From the NCBI GenBank assembly GCA_963704335.1, contig OY969889.1:1364001-1428000 (forward strand): 64,000 bases of DNA, written 5' to 3'. The translations under genes and the position numbers were made by a program. The notes under the pieces are model-generated. The model did not search any database. It saw only the letters and a program-made list of their open reading frames with translations, and was not told where the DNA came from. This document shows positions 26,644-35,331 of the stretch, one piece after another (the first letter of the stretch is position 1; each line of letters starts with the position of its first letter). The stretch comes from PALSA-612 sp963704335 (GTDB lineage Bacteria; Actinomycetota; Thermoleophilia; Gaiellales; Gaiellaceae).

Positions 26644-27119
26644 GCGCCCGGCTTCCAGATCATGTCGATGACGATCAGCACGAAGACGAGCGAGACCGCG
26701 GCGTGGAGCAAGACGCCGGTTTGCGTCCGGTTGATGGCCAGGAGCTCGGCGTTCGAACCGGACTGCCCGGCCGCCTGCAGCTCCTGCGCTTTGGCCATCC
26801 CGCGCATGTACTCCTTGCCAGTGCGCTGCCCGAGAACGGCGGCGATCACCCAGAGCACGAGCGCCGCGATGATCCAGCCGTCCCAGAGGTCGTAGTCGCC
26901 CACCGATAGCGCGAGCCAGATGCCGAAGATGATCGTCCCCCCTGCGCCGATGCCGACGGCGATGTTGCCGATCATGGCAATCGGCCCCAGGCGGAGCGTG
27001 CCCTCGGCCGTGTCGGTCGTGCGCACGGCAACGACGAGCATCCAGAAGAGGATGATGCTCGCGCCGTACGCGGCCGCCGACAGAACATGGAGCGCGAGGA
27101 TCCAGTCGTCGAAGGTCAC
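26640..27119 (-). CDS. Four-helix integral membrane protein, DUF2269-like
   Basis: 159 residues, first gene of a two-gene operon with a second membrane protein. Hydrophobic segments include ILALHVLSAAAYGASIILFW (with a helix-one His as in the partner), GPIAMIGNIAVGIGAGGTII, GWIIAALVLWVIAAVLG and LHAAVSLVFVLIVIDMIW. The ATG at 27119 has no strong ribosome site. The two proteins look like distant paralogues and may assemble together. The gene diverges from the TPP enzyme 92 bases away. Function is unknown. Confidence 0.72.
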   Translation of the reverse strand: MTFDDWILALHVLSAAAYGASIILFWMLVVAVRTTDTAEGTLRLGPIAMIGNIAVGIGAGGTIIFGIWLALSVGDYDLWDGWIIAALVLWVIAAVLGQRTGKEYMRGMAKAQELQAAGQSGSNAELLAINRTQTGVLLHAAVSLVFVLIVIDMIWKPGA

Positions 27120-27211
27120 GAGCGCGATCCTACGACACTGCGATCCGTTTGCAAACCCGCCGACAGACGTTTGGCGGGCGGCCCGGCCGGAGATACCTGT
27201 CCAGGTGCTGA

Positions 27212-28999
27212 ATGGCTGAGCTCGTCGCCGACTTCCTGATCCGCCGGCTCCACGAGTGGGGCGTTCGCCGGATCTACGGCTACCCAGGGGACGGGATCAA
27301 CGGCATTCTCGGCGCGCTCGGCCGGGCCGAGGATCGCGTCGAGCTCGTTCAGGCCCGCCACGAGGAGATGTCCGCCTTCATGGCGTGCGGCCATGCGAAG
27401 TTCACGGGAGAGGTCGGCGTCTGCCTCGCCACCTCGGGACCGGGCGCGATTCACTTGCTGAACGGTCTCTACGACGCCAAGGTCGACCATCAGCCCGTGC
27501 TCGCCATCGTCGGCCAGCAGGCCCGTGCATCGCTCGGGGGTAGCTACCAGCAGGAGGTCGACCTGCTGACGCTGTTCAAGGACGTCGCGCACGAGTACGT
27601 CCACATGGTCACGGCGCCCGAGCAGGTCAGGCACCTCGTCGATCGGGCGTTGCGGATCGCGAAGGCCGAGCGCACGGTGACATGTCTCATCTTCCCCGGG
27701 GACGTTCAGACCCTCGAGGCCGTGGAGCAGCCGCCCCACGAGCACGGGACGGTGCACTCCGCCATCGGCTACACCGCTCCGAGGGTGGTACCTCGGCAGG
27801 TGGACCTCGACCGGGCGGCCGACGTGCTGAACGCCGGCGAGCGCGTGGCGATGCTCGTCGGCCAGGGTGCGCTGGGGGCGACCGACGAAGTGATCGAGGT
27901 CGCCGACGTGCTCGGGGCCGGCGTCGCGAAGGCCCTGCTCGGCAAGGCCGCTGTGCCTGACGACCTGCCCTTCGTGACGGGTTCGATCGGGCTGCTCGGG
28001 ACGAAGCCGAGCTACTCGCTGATGCAGGGCTGCGACACGCTGTTGATGGTCGGCTCGAGCTTCCCGTACGCGGAGTTCCTGCCCGAGGAAGGCCAGGCGC
28101 GTGGCGTGCAGGTCGACATCGATGCACGCATGATCGGCCTCCGCTACCCGATGGAGGTTCAGCTCGTCGGCGATGCAGCGGAGACGTTGCGGCTGCTGCT
28201 GCCGCTGCTCGAGCGCAAGCAGGACCGCTCCTGGCGAGAGGAGATCGAACAGGAGGTGGCCGACTGGTGGCATGTGCTCGAGGAACAGGCGAAGATCGAG
28301 GCCGATCCCATCAACCCGCGGCTGCCCTTTTCCGAGCTCTCGCGGCGCCTGCCTGACGGGTGCATTCTCACGGCGGACGCGGGGACCTCGGCCAGCTGGT
28401 ACGCGCGCCACCTGAAGCTGCGACGTGGGATGCTCGGCTCCCTCTCAGGGACGCTCGCGTCGATGGGCTCGGGCGTGCCCTATGCCATCGCGGCGAAGTT
28501 TGCGCACCCCGAGCGCGTCGCGATCGCGCTCGTGGGCGATGGCGCCATGCAGATGAACGGTCTGAGCGAGCTGATCACCGTCGCGAAGTACTGGCAGCGC
28601 TGGACCGACCCGCGTCTCGTCGTTCTCGTCCTCAACAACCGCGACCTCAGCATGGTCACCTGGGAGCAACGGGTGCTGGAAGGGGACCCGAAGTTCGAGG
28701 TCTCGCAGCGCATCCCGGACTTCCCGTACGCGCGGTTCGCCCAGATGCTTGGCCTCAAGGGAATCCGCGTCGAGTCACCGGATGAAGTCGGACCGGCGTG
28801 GGACGAAGTGTTCGCAGCTGACCGGCCGGCGGTGCTGGAAGTGCTGGTGGATCCCGAGGTTCCTCCGCTGCCGCCCCACATCGATTTCGAGCAGGCCCGA
28901 AACTTCATGCTCGCGGTGGCCCGGGGCGACGCAGGCCGGAGCGGCATGATCGTTCAGTCGGTGAAGGCCAAGCTCGCCGAGCTGCTACCAAATCGTTAG
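27212..28999 (+). CDS. Thiamine-pyrophosphate enzyme, pyruvate oxidase / acetolactate synthase-like
   Basis: A 595-residue soluble enzyme with the three-domain layout of the POX/ALS family. The PYR domain has GYPGDGINGILGAL and the catalytic Glu in ARHEEMSAF near residue 51. The middle domain follows at about 190-330. The PP domain has the TPP motif VGDGAMQMNGLSELI...LNN (residues about 440-475). The second-helix ATSGPGAIHLLNGLYD is typical. No small regulatory subunit lies nearby, which favours a pyruvate-oxidase or quinone-linked role over true acetolactate synthase. FAD use cannot be judged here. The ATG start has a weak ribosome site. Confidence 0.85.
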   Translation: MAELVADFLIRRLHEWGVRRIYGYPGDGINGILGALGRAEDRVELVQARHEEMSAFMACGHAKFTGEVGVCLATSGPGAIHLLNGLYDAKVDHQPVLAIVGQQARASLGGSYQQEVDLLTLFKDVAHEYVHMVTAPEQVRHLVDRALRIAKAERTVTCLIFPGDVQTLEAVEQPPHEHGTVHSAIGYTAPRVVPRQVDLDRAADVLNAGERVAMLVGQGALGATDEVIEVADVLGAGVAKALLGKAAVPDDLPFVTGSIGLLGTKPSYSLMQGCDTLLMVGSSFPYAEFLPEEGQARGVQVDIDARMIGLRYPMEVQLVGDAAETLRLLLPLLERKQDRSWREEIEQEVADWWHVLEEQAKIEADPINPRLPFSELSRRLPDGCILTADAGTSASWYARHLKLRRGMLGSLSGTLASMGSGVPYAIAAKFAHPERVAIALVGDGAMQMNGLSELITVAKYWQRWTDPRLVVLVLNNRDLSMVTWEQRVLEGDPKFEVSQRIPDFPYARFAQMLGLKGIRVESPDEVGPAWDEVFAADRPAVLEVLVDPEVPPLPPHIDFEQARNFMLAVARGDAGRSGMIVQSVKAKLAELLPNR

Positions 29000-29006
29000 A
29001 AGTTCC

Positions 29007-29948
29007 CTATTTCTGCTGTTGATCGCTGCGGCCATCGTGGCGCTGGCCGGCGTCCTCGGCGGCAGCACCGCTTAACCCTTCCTCCGCGCGGCTCGCCTCG
29101 TCCCCTGCGGCGGCGCCGAGCCGTCGTGTCTCGGCATTGATCTCCGCGCCGAAGAGCAGCGCTGCGCTGGACAGCCACAGCCACAGCAGCGTGACGACGA
29201 CGGCGGAGAGCGTGCCCCAGGTCTTCTCGTAGGAGCCGAAGTGCGCGCTGTAGAACGCCAGGCCGACGGAGGCGATCAGCCAGATGACGAGTGCCGTGAC
29301 CGCTCCCGGGGTGATCCACTTCCACTCCGGCTGGTCGACGTCCGGGCCGAGGTAGAGGACGACGCCGAACGCGACGAGCAGGCCGCCGATCAGGATCGGC
29401 CACTGGAGCCCCCACCAGAGCCAGGCGGTGAGAGTCGGTAGGTCGGCTGCGTCTCCGATCCAGCGTTCGAGGTGCGGGCCAAGCACGAGCAGTCCGACGA
29501 CGAGCCCCATGCCGACGACGAGAGCAAGCACGATCAACAGCGCGAGGAACCGCTTATGGACGAACTTCCTCTCGTCGGCCCGGTCGTAGGTGACGGTAAG
29601 GCCTTTCATGAGCCCCGTAGCCGCCGACGTCGTCGTCCAGAACGCGAGGGCGAGGCCGATGACCGTCATGGCGACGCCGCTTCCCTTCGACTCGGAGGTC
29701 CGACGGAGGCTGTCCTGCAGGAGCGTCGCCGCTTCGGTCGGCATCACAGTCCGTGCGCGGTCGATCAGCGACTCGATCGTGCTCGGGTCCGCAACAAGGG
29801 AGAAGACGCCGAGCACTACGAGCAGGCTCGCCGGGATGGCGAGGAACAGCGAGTACGCCAGCGCCTGCGCGATCATCGGCACGTCGTCGTCCAGCGAATC
29901 CTTCGCCGCACGAACGAGAACGGTCCTGGCACGTCTCAGAAACGCCAT
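29007..29948 (-). CDS. YihY/BrkB-family inner-membrane protein
   Basis: A 313-residue integral membrane protein. It has the family start DVPMIAQALAYSLFLAIPASLL, then FWTTTSAATGLMKGLTVTYDR and PGAVTALVIWLIASVGLAFYSAHFGSY (only parts needed), followed by LWLSSAALLFGAEINAE. About six hydrophobic segments are visible, with a hydrophilic C-tail of about 45 residues rich in charge and Gln. The family was once called tRNA-processing ribonuclease BN, which is not supported; its real role is unsettled. It is convergent with the TPP gene with seven bases between the stops. Confidence 0.88.
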   Translation of the reverse strand: MAFLRRARTVLVRAAKDSLDDDVPMIAQALAYSLFLAIPASLLVVLGVFSLVADPSTIESLIDRARTVMPTEAATLLQDSLRRTSESKGSGVAMTVIGLALAFWTTTSAATGLMKGLTVTYDRADERKFVHKRFLALLIVLALVVGMGLVVGLLVLGPHLERWIGDAADLPTLTAWLWWGLQWPILIGGLLVAFGVVLYLGPDVDQPEWKWITPGAVTALVIWLIASVGLAFYSAHFGSYEKTWGTLSAVVVTLLWLWLSSAALLFGAEINAETRRLGAAAGDEASRAEEGLSGAAAEDAGQRHDGRSDQQQK

Positions 29949-29988
29949 GCTCGTGTTCTACCCGGCGCGAGATGGGAAAACTCCTACC

Positions 29989-30420
29989 GTGACGCTTCGC
30001 TCGAGAGCAGCCGCCGCTGGCGCCCTGGCGGCCGGAGTCTGGGGGTTACAAGAACCCTTGGATCAGCGGCTCTTCCGGCACGGCTACTCGGACGTTGCCG
30101 TGCTCGGGAAGGGACTGACAGCCGGGCGGGGCTGGTGGCCGGTCGGGATGGCGCTACATCTTGCGAACGGTGCGCTCTTCGGGATCGCCTATGACGAAGT
30201 GCGTCGCCGAACATCGGCCGACCCTCGGAAGCTCGCGTTGGCGATGGCGATCGGCGAGCACGCGGCTCTCTACCCTCTGTCCTACTTCGTGGACCGCCAC
30301 CACCCGCGGCGAGGAGAGCCGGGAGTCGCGCCTCTGCTCAGCCTGCGAGGGTTCGCGCAGGCGACCTGGCGGCATGTGCTGTTCGGGCTCGTACTCGGCC
30401 GCGCAACCGAAAGGAGATGA
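29989..30420 (+). CDS. Small membrane-associated hypothetical protein
   Basis: About 143 residues, family not recognised. It has weakly hydrophobic stretches (AAAAGALAAGVWGLQEPL, WWPVGMALHLANGALFGIAYD, AMAIGEHAALYPLSYFVDRH) and His residues that recur in each helix-like segment. GTG 29989 is preferred because the frame upstream enters the divergent BrkB gene; ATG 29947 is an alternative that overlaps that start. The stop is one base before the ATG of the VOC gene, with the ribosome site of that gene (aaaggag) inside its last codons, so the two are co-transcribed. Confidence 0.6.
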   Translation: MTLRSRAAAAGALAAGVWGLQEPLDQRLFRHGYSDVAVLGKGLTAGRGWWPVGMALHLANGALFGIAYDEVRRRTSADPRKLALAMAIGEHAALYPLSYFVDRHHPRRGEPGVAPLLSLRGFAQATWRHVLFGLVLGRATERR

Positions 30421-30421
30421 G

Positions 30422-30895
30422 ATGCGTGAGATCGCCCCATGTCTGTGGTTCGACACGGAAGCAGAGGAGGCTGCGAAGTTCTACACCTCGGTGTTCCCGG
30501 ACTCGAAGATCCTGAAGACGACGCACTACGGCCCGGCCGGGCCGCGTGAGGAGGGCATGGTGCTGACGGTGGAGTTCGAGCTGAACGGCGGCAAGCTGAT
30601 GGCCCTCAACGGCGGGCCGCAGTTCACGTTCAACGAGGCGATCTCGCTCCACGTGAGCTGCGAGAGCCAGGAAGAGGTCGACGCCTACTGGAGCGCCCTG
30701 TCCGAGGGTGGGGAGGAGGGCCCGTGCGGGTGGCTCAAGGACCGGTTCGGCGTGTCCTGGCAGATCGACCCCGTCCGGCTTCAGGAGCTGCTCCAGGATC
30801 CTGACCCCGACCGAGCCGAACGTGCGATGCGGGCGATGCTGGCGATGAAGAAGATCGACATCGCCGAGCTCGAGCGGGCCGCGGCCGACGGCTAG
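30422..30895 (+). CDS. VOC-superfamily protein, PhnB/3-demethylubiquinone-methyltransferase-like
   Basis: 157 residues. The start REIAPCLWFDTEAEEAAKFY, then FPDSKI, VLTVEFELNGGKLMALNGGP and the helix SCESQEEVDAYW are typical of the PhnB-like VOC group often called 3-dmu-9_3-mt. DRFGVSWQIDP carries the second metal-site region. Members act on small metabolites and many have no known substrate. The C-terminal helix ends KKIDIAELERAAADG. A strong ribosome site precedes ATG 30422, and the gene follows the hypothetical gene by one base. Confidence 0.88.
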   Translation: MREIAPCLWFDTEAEEAAKFYTSVFPDSKILKTTHYGPAGPREEGMVLTVEFELNGGKLMALNGGPQFTFNEAISLHVSCESQEEVDAYWSALSEGGEEGPCGWLKDRFGVSWQIDPVRLQELLQDPDPDRAERAMRAMLAMKKIDIAELERAAADG

Positions 30896-30943
30896 ACGTG
30901 CCCTGCTCGACGGCACGGCGCGCATAGTCGATCGCGCAGAGAA

Positions 30944-31144
30944 TCAGCACGACTTGCTTGGTCGGCTGTCGGGCGCAGAGATGTAGGCAGCTAGCCGCTC
31001 GAGCTCCTGCGCCAGCGCTCGGCGCCAGTCACGCCGTTCGCGGCTCATGCGTGCCTCGAGCACGAGGCGGTGCGCCTTGGCCTCGCCTTCGCGTTGTAGC
31101 CGGTGCTCGCTGGTCACCTGTGGAATTGCGTGGTGGTCCAACAT
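30944..31144 (-). CDS. Small basic hypothetical protein
   Basis: 66 residues, beginning LDHHAIPQVTSEHRLQREGE and ending SAPDSRPSKSC. It is helical and highly charged (SRERRDWRRALAQELERLAA), with no membrane segment. The ATG at 31144 is supported by a clear ribosome site (aggagaggagacgtac). It follows the oxidoreductase gene by 14 bases on the same strand, so it is probably the last gene of that operon. The family is not recognised. Bases 30896-30943 hold no feature that I can see. Confidence 0.6.
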   Translation of the reverse strand: MLDHHAIPQVTSEHRLQREGEAKAHRLVLEARMSRERRDWRRALAQELERLAAYISAPDSRPSKSC

Positions 31145-31158
31145 GTACGTCTCCTCTC

Positions 31159-32112
31159 CTATGTGACCGTCAGTACGACGTTTCCGGTCTTCTGTTGCGT
31201 CTCGACGTACTTCGTCGCCTCGACGACCTGCTCCAGTGGGTAGCGCCGGTCGATGACCGCGCGGTACTTGCCGTCCTCGATCAGCTCCTTCACGAAGAGG
31301 ACGTTCTCCTTCGTGTACTTGGGAATGGGGAGCGTCACCCTCTTGTCTCCGATCCAGCGCGTCGCCAGCGCCAGCGGCGGGACGTGCCACATGAACCCGA
31401 GGTCGGTCTCGATGAAGATCCCGCCCGCCTTCAGCGACCGTCTGCACCGCCTGAACGAGTGCTTGCCGACGGAGTCGAAGACCACGTCGTACGTCTCCCC
31501 GTTCTTCGTGAAATCTTCCTGCGTGTAGTCGATGACCTCGTCGGCGCCCAGTGATCTCACGAGCTCGAGGTTCTTCGTGTTGCAGACAGCGGTGACGTGG
31601 GCGCCGAAGTGCTTGGCCAGCTGGACGGCTGCGGTGCCGATGGCTCCGGAGGCGCCGTAGATCACGATGCTCCGTCCCTTCAGCGAATCTGCCTTCCTCA
31701 GGCACGCCAGTGCGATGATCGCTCCATCGGATGCCGGCGCCGCGTCGTCGAAGCTGAGGCCCTGTGGCTTGTGCGCGATCACGCCGCCCTCGCGGACGCA
31801 TACGTATTCGGCGTTGGCGCCTCCTCGGATTCCGAAGACCTCGTCGCCGACCTTGAACTCGGTGACCGCGGAGCCAACTGTCTCGACCTCGCCAGCGAAC
31901 TCCAGGCCCCGGATCCGCTCCTTCGGTCCGAGAAGCCCGGTGAAGACGCGCGAGAAGAACGGCTCGGCGGCGCGAAAGCCACAGTCGCTGCGGGTGACCG
32001 ACGTGGCGTGCACCTTGACGAGCACCTCGTCCTCCTTGGGAACCGGCTGCGACACCTCCTCGATCCGCAGGACCTCGGGCGGCCCGTATCTGTCGTGGAC
32101 GACAGCCCTCAT
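31159..32112 (-). CDS. Zinc-independent MDR oxidoreductase (quinone-oxidoreductase type), copy 2
   Basis: 317 residues. MRAVVHDRYGPPEVLRIEEV opens the catalytic domain; the zinc ligands of true alcohol dehydrogenases are absent. IRGLEFAGEVETVGSAV and the nucleotide motif YGASGAIGTAAVQLAKHFGA near residue 145 fit NADPH-dependent quinone or enone reductases. The end, YVETQQKTGNVVLTVT, is a family ending. The ATG overlaps the stop of the paralogous gene upstream by four bases (ATGA). It is about half identical by eye to that gene, so a tandem duplication is likely. It is co-regulated with a Nudix-type regulator. Confidence 0.9.
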   Translation of the reverse strand: MRAVVHDRYGPPEVLRIEEVSQPVPKEDEVLVKVHATSVTRSDCGFRAAEPFFSRVFTGLLGPKERIRGLEFAGEVETVGSAVTEFKVGDEVFGIRGGANAEYVCVREGGVIAHKPQGLSFDDAAPASDGAIIALACLRKADSLKGRSIVIYGASGAIGTAAVQLAKHFGAHVTAVCNTKNLELVRSLGADEVIDYTQEDFTKNGETYDVVFDSVGKHSFRRCRRSLKAGGIFIETDLGFMWHVPPLALATRWIGDKRVTLPIPKYTKENVLFVKELIEDGKYRAVIDRRYPLEQVVEATKYVETQQKTGNVVLTVT

Positions 32113-33074
32113 GCGTTCACGTCCTCTCTTCCGTCCAGGGTCAGCACGACGTTGCCGGTCTTCTGCCAGGTGTCCACGTACCGGTGCGCCTCGGCTACGT
32201 CCTCGAGCGGGTAGGTGCGGTCGACCACGGCGCGGTACTCGCCGGTCTCGAGCAGCCGCTTGACGAAGAGGAGATCCTCCTTCTCGTACCGCGGCCACGA
32301 GGCGACGATCCTCCGGTTGCTCCAGCGGGTCAGGAGGACGCTCAGCACGTTCCAGAGCCCGTCGGTGAGCACGAACATCCCGCCGGGGACGAGCGAGTCG
32401 CGGTACCGCAACCCAACGATCTTCCCGACCGCGTCTACGATCACGTCGTACTTCTCGCCGCGCTTCCGGAAGTCCTCACGCTGGTAGTCGACGACGACGT
32501 CGGCGCCGAGCGAGCGCACGAGCTCGACGTTCTTCGTCCCGCACACCGCCGTGACGTGCGCACCGAGATGGCGTCCGAGCTGCACGCACGCCGTTCCGCA
32601 CGAGCCCGACGCGCCGTGCACGAGCAAGCGCGTGCCCTTACCGACGCGCCCCCGCCGCAGGGCGAACAATCCTTGAAATGCGCCGTCGATGACTGCCGCT
32701 CCCTCCTCGAAGCTCAGCGCGTCCGGCAGGTGTGCGACCAGACGGCTCTCGCGGACGGTCACCAGCTCTGCGTTCGCACCGTGGTTCTTCATCCCGAACA
32801 CGCGGTCACCGACGCCGAACTCGGCCACCGCCGACCCGACCGCCTCGACCTCGCCGGCGAACTCCATCCCGAGCGTCCTCCACTTCGGGCGGAAGACGCC
32901 GATCCTGAAACGCCAGGGGATCGGCTGGGCGCGGCGAACGTGGCAGTCGGTCTGGTTGACCGTCGCCGCGCGCACGCGCACGAGCAGCTCGTCGTCAGCG
33001 GGCACCGGCGCCGGGACGTCCTCGATGCGCAGCACTTCCGGCGGACCGAAACGGTCGTGCACGACGGCTCTCAT
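32109..33074 (-). CDS. Zinc-independent MDR oxidoreductase (quinone-oxidoreductase type), copy 1
   Basis: 321 residues, opening MRAVVHDRFGPPEVLRIEDV. LGMEFAGEVEAVGSAVAEF and the nucleotide loop HGASGSCGTACVQLGRHLGA near residue 145 place it in the quinone-oxidoreductase branch of the medium-chain family. No zinc-binding GHE or four-Cys loop is present. NADPH-dependent reduction of quinones or reactive enones is the likely chemistry. The ribosome site agaggaaacaggc precedes ATG 33074, which overlaps the regulator stop by four bases. Its paralogue follows immediately. Confidence 0.9.
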   Translation of the reverse strand: MRAVVHDRFGPPEVLRIEDVPAPVPADDELLVRVRAATVNQTDCHVRRAQPIPWRFRIGVFRPKWRTLGMEFAGEVEAVGSAVAEFGVGDRVFGMKNHGANAELVTVRESRLVAHLPDALSFEEGAAVIDGAFQGLFALRRGRVGKGTRLLVHGASGSCGTACVQLGRHLGAHVTAVCGTKNVELVRSLGADVVVDYQREDFRKRGEKYDVIVDAVGKIVGLRYRDSLVPGGMFVLTDGLWNVLSVLLTRWSNRRIVASWPRYEKEDLLFVKRLLETGEYRAVVDRTYPLEDVAEAHRYVDTWQKTGNVVLTLDGREDVNA

Positions 33075-33823
33075 GCCTGTTTCCTCTCGTCGCTTCGAAG
33101 GTGAATCGGCCCGCCGTGCTTCCACGCCCGGCCGGCGCGATAGAGCTCCGCAGGCCGCCCGCCGGCCGACCCCGGCTGCGCTCGGCGCCCGGTCGGTATG
33201 ACCCAGCCGTCCTCGGCGACGATGCTGCGCCGGAAGTTGGCGGCGTCGAGCTGGACGCCCCAGATCGCCTCGTAGACCGCTCGCAGCTCGGCCATCGTGA
33301 ACGTCGGCCCCACGAAAGCGGTCGCGATGCCCGAGACCTCGAGCTCGACGCGCACGCGCTCGATCGCATCTCGCACGATGCGCAGGTGGTCGAACGCCAG
33401 CTCGAGCTGCTCGTTGAGGACGTCCGAGGCAGGTACGAGCGCCGCTTCGGCGGCATCGGTCCCGGCGACGAGCGCACCCACGTCGCGGATCACCGCGAGG
33501 TACGCGACGGTAACGACGTTCATGCGGGGATCGCGTCCGGGATCGCCGTAGGCGCCGAACTGCTTCAACAGGCTGGCCGCGTCGACGCCGGTCTCCTCGC
33601 GCAACTCTCGGAGCGCTGCTCCGTCGAGAGTCTCGGTGGGCCGCTTGAACCCGCCGGGAACAGCCCACATGCCCTCGAACGGCGCCTCGCCGCGGCGGAC
33701 CAAGAGGACGTGCAACGTGCCCTCGGACATGGTCAGGATCACCACGTCAACCGTTACGGCGAAGGGCGGGAACTGCGACGGGTCGTAGCCGGGAGGCGCT
33801 TCTGAGTTCTTTGTTTTGGTCAT
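33071..33823 (-). CDS. Nudix-domain transcriptional regulator, NrtR-like
   Basis: 250 residues. The N-terminal Nudix domain holds a complete Nudix box (GGFKRPTETLDGAALRELRE then ETGV). The C-terminal part from about residue 165 (VGPTFTMAELRAVYEAIWG and FRRSIVAEDGWVIPTG) is the winged helix of NrtR-type regulators, which sense NAD-related nucleotides such as ADP-ribose. Retention of the box leaves open that it still hydrolyses something. It leads an operon with two oxidoreductases through ATGA overlaps. The predicted promoter gives an almost leaderless message. It probably controls its own operon. Confidence 0.85.
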   Translation of the reverse strand: MTKTKNSEAPPGYDPSQFPPFAVTVDVVILTMSEGTLHVLLVRRGEAPFEGMWAVPGGFKRPTETLDGAALRELREETGVDAASLLKQFGAYGDPGRDPRMNVVTVAYLAVIRDVGALVAGTDAAEAALVPASDVLNEQLELAFDHLRIVRDAIERVRVELEVSGIATAFVGPTFTMAELRAVYEAIWGVQLDAANFRRSIVAEDGWVIPTGRRAQPGSAGGRPAELYRAGRAWKHGGPIHLRSDERKQA

Positions 33824-33833
33824 CTAGACTCTT

Positions 33834-33863
33834 ACCGTAGCAAACAGGTTAGAGTCCTGTCAA
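33834..33863 (-). promoter_or_regulatory. Promoter of the Nudix-regulator operon, with palindromes
   Basis: On the minus strand a consensus TTGACA (33858-33863) and TACGGT (33834-33839) are 18 bases apart. Transcription would start only about four bases before the ATG. Inverted words gactct/agagtc and acagg/cctgt overlap the promoter and could be the regulator's own site. Confidence 0.55.
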
Positions 33864-33960
33864 CCAAAACCCTTGCTTGCGAATCCCCGGTACTCGGGAA
33901 TCCATCCTCCCGTTCCGCGCGTATGTCCGGGCGTACTGCGTCCCCGAACAGGGAGGAACT

Positions 33961-34509
33961 ATGAAGTTGCACAAGCGGCATGCGATCCCGTTGGTCGTGA
34001 TGCTGGCGGCACTTGCAGCCGGGTCGTACGCACTCGCCGGAGGCGCCTCGAAGAAGTTCGACGAGAGCCTGAGCGGCTACCAGGAGGATCCTCTGACGCT
34101 CTCGACGACCGGGACCGGCACCTTCCGGGCCGAGGTCTCGAACAGTGGCGACGAGATCGACTATCGGCTGCGGTACTCGGCTCTGGAAGGCAACGTGCTC
34201 CAGGCGCACATTCACTTCGGAGGGGCGCATCAAAGCGGGGGCATCTCCGTCTTCCTGTGCACCAACCTGGGTAACGGGCCGGTGGGCACGCAGCTTTGTC
34301 CGGCGGCGCCGGCAACGATTACCGGAACGATCACCGCTGCCAACGTGATCGGGCCGGCCGGACAGGGGATCACGGCGGGACAGCTCGCCGAGCTCGTCCA
34401 GGCGATGAAGGCGGGCGTCACCTACGTGAACGTCCACTCGAGCCTGTACCCCGGCGGTGAGATCCGCGCCCAGCTGGGCAAGGACAACGGCGGGAAGGGC
34501 GACGACTAG
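33961..34509 (+). CDS. Secreted CHRD-domain protein
   Basis: 182 residues. The signal peptide is KRHAIPLVVMLAALAAGSYALA. The rest is one CHRD domain: FDESLSGYQEDP, GTGTFRAEVSNSGDEIDYRL, AHIHFGGAHQSGGISVFLC, and the closing YVNVHSSLYPGGEIRAQLG. CHRD domains were first seen in chordin and are found in many exported bacterial proteins; their bacterial role is unclear, though the His and Cys residues could bind metal. The ribosome site is excellent (agggaggaact before ATG). A strong hairpin follows the stop. Confidence 0.9.
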   Translation: MKLHKRHAIPLVVMLAALAAGSYALAGGASKKFDESLSGYQEDPLTLSTTGTGTFRAEVSNSGDEIDYRLRYSALEGNVLQAHIHFGGAHQSGGISVFLCTNLGNGPVGTQLCPAAPATITGTITAANVIGPAGQGITAGQLAELVQAMKAGVTYVNVHSSLYPGGEIRAQLGKDNGGKGDD

Positions 34510-34517
34510 CCGACCGA

Positions 34518-34552
34518 GGACGAGCCCGGTGCGTTTGTCGCCGGGCTCGTCC
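34518..34552 (+). terminator. Terminator hairpin after the CHRD gene
   Basis: A perfect 12-bp stem (ggacgagcccgg / ccgggctcgtcc) with an 11-base T-containing loop, nine bases after the stop. Confidence 0.7.
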
Positions 34553-34588
34553 CGGGTCCGTGGCGTTCGCGCGTAGCATCGACTTCGC

Positions 34589-35272
34589 GTGAGCGCCCTC
34601 GTCCACCGTGAGCGCCCGGCGGCGGGCGAGCCCGAAGGCCTGCTCGTCCTCCACCACGGCCGTGGCGCGGACGAGCACGATCTGCTTGGACTCGCGGACG
34701 CACTCGACCCACGGCGCCGCCTGCACGTCGTCACCCCACGCGCGCCGCTGACGCTCCCCGGCTTGCCGGGCTACCACTGGTACATCGTTCCCCGCGTCGG
34801 CTACCCGGATCCCGACACGTTTAATGCCGCATTCGCCACGCTCGCCGAGTTCCACGACGAGCTGTGGTTACGGACCGGCCTCGGCCCGGAGCGCACGGTC
34901 CTCGGCGGCTTTTCGATGGGCTCGGTCATGAGCTACAGCCTGGGGCTTGCGGGCGAGCGACCTGCGCCGGCGGGCATCGTCGCGTTCTCGGGCTTCGTCC
35001 CGACCGTCGAAGGGTGGCAGCCACACCTCGCCGACCGCCAGGGGCTTCGTGCATTCATCGCCCACGGCCGCCAGGATCCGATCATGGACGTCAGCTTCGC
35101 CCGGACAGCCCGCGAACTACTGGAGGCGGGCGGACTGTCGGTCGACTACCACGAGTCCGACGCCGCCCATCACATCGACCCCGAGCACGTGCCGTTGGCG
35201 GAGCGTTGGCTCTCGGACGTCACTTCCGCCGGCTCCGCTGAGCGAAACGATCCGGCGCCGTCCAACGGATGA
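34589..35272 (+). CDS. Serine esterase/phospholipase, carboxylesterase family
   Basis: 227 residues with the alpha/beta-hydrolase fold of small bacterial carboxylesterases (YpfH-like). The oxyanion segment is LVLHHGRGADEHDLLGLA, the nucleophile elbow GGFSMGSVMS near residue 112, the acid Asp in AHGRQDPIM near residue 155 and the His in SDAAHHIDP near residue 189. It is cytosolic, with no signal peptide. Substrates are probably short acyl esters. GTG 34589 is the only early start that gives the whole fold. The next gene is a TPR-LuxR regulator 59 bases downstream. Confidence 0.88.
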   Translation: MSALVHRERPAAGEPEGLLVLHHGRGADEHDLLGLADALDPRRRLHVVTPRAPLTLPGLPGYHWYIVPRVGYPDPDTFNAAFATLAEFHDELWLRTGLGPERTVLGGFSMGSVMSYSLGLAGERPAPAGIVAFSGFVPTVEGWQPHLADRQGLRAFIAHGRQDPIMDVSFARTARELLEAGGLSVDYHESDAAHHIDPEHVPLAERWLSDVTSAGSAERNDPAPSNG

Positions 35273-35331
35273 AGGAATCAGCGACGCCCGAGTAGGGGCG
35301 TCGAACCACGCCTCGGCGTATCGTGACGCCG

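Noticed and set aside
29007..29948. Ribonuclease BN activity for the YihY/BrkB protein.
   Set aside because: That old annotation was withdrawn for this family, and no nuclease residues are visible.
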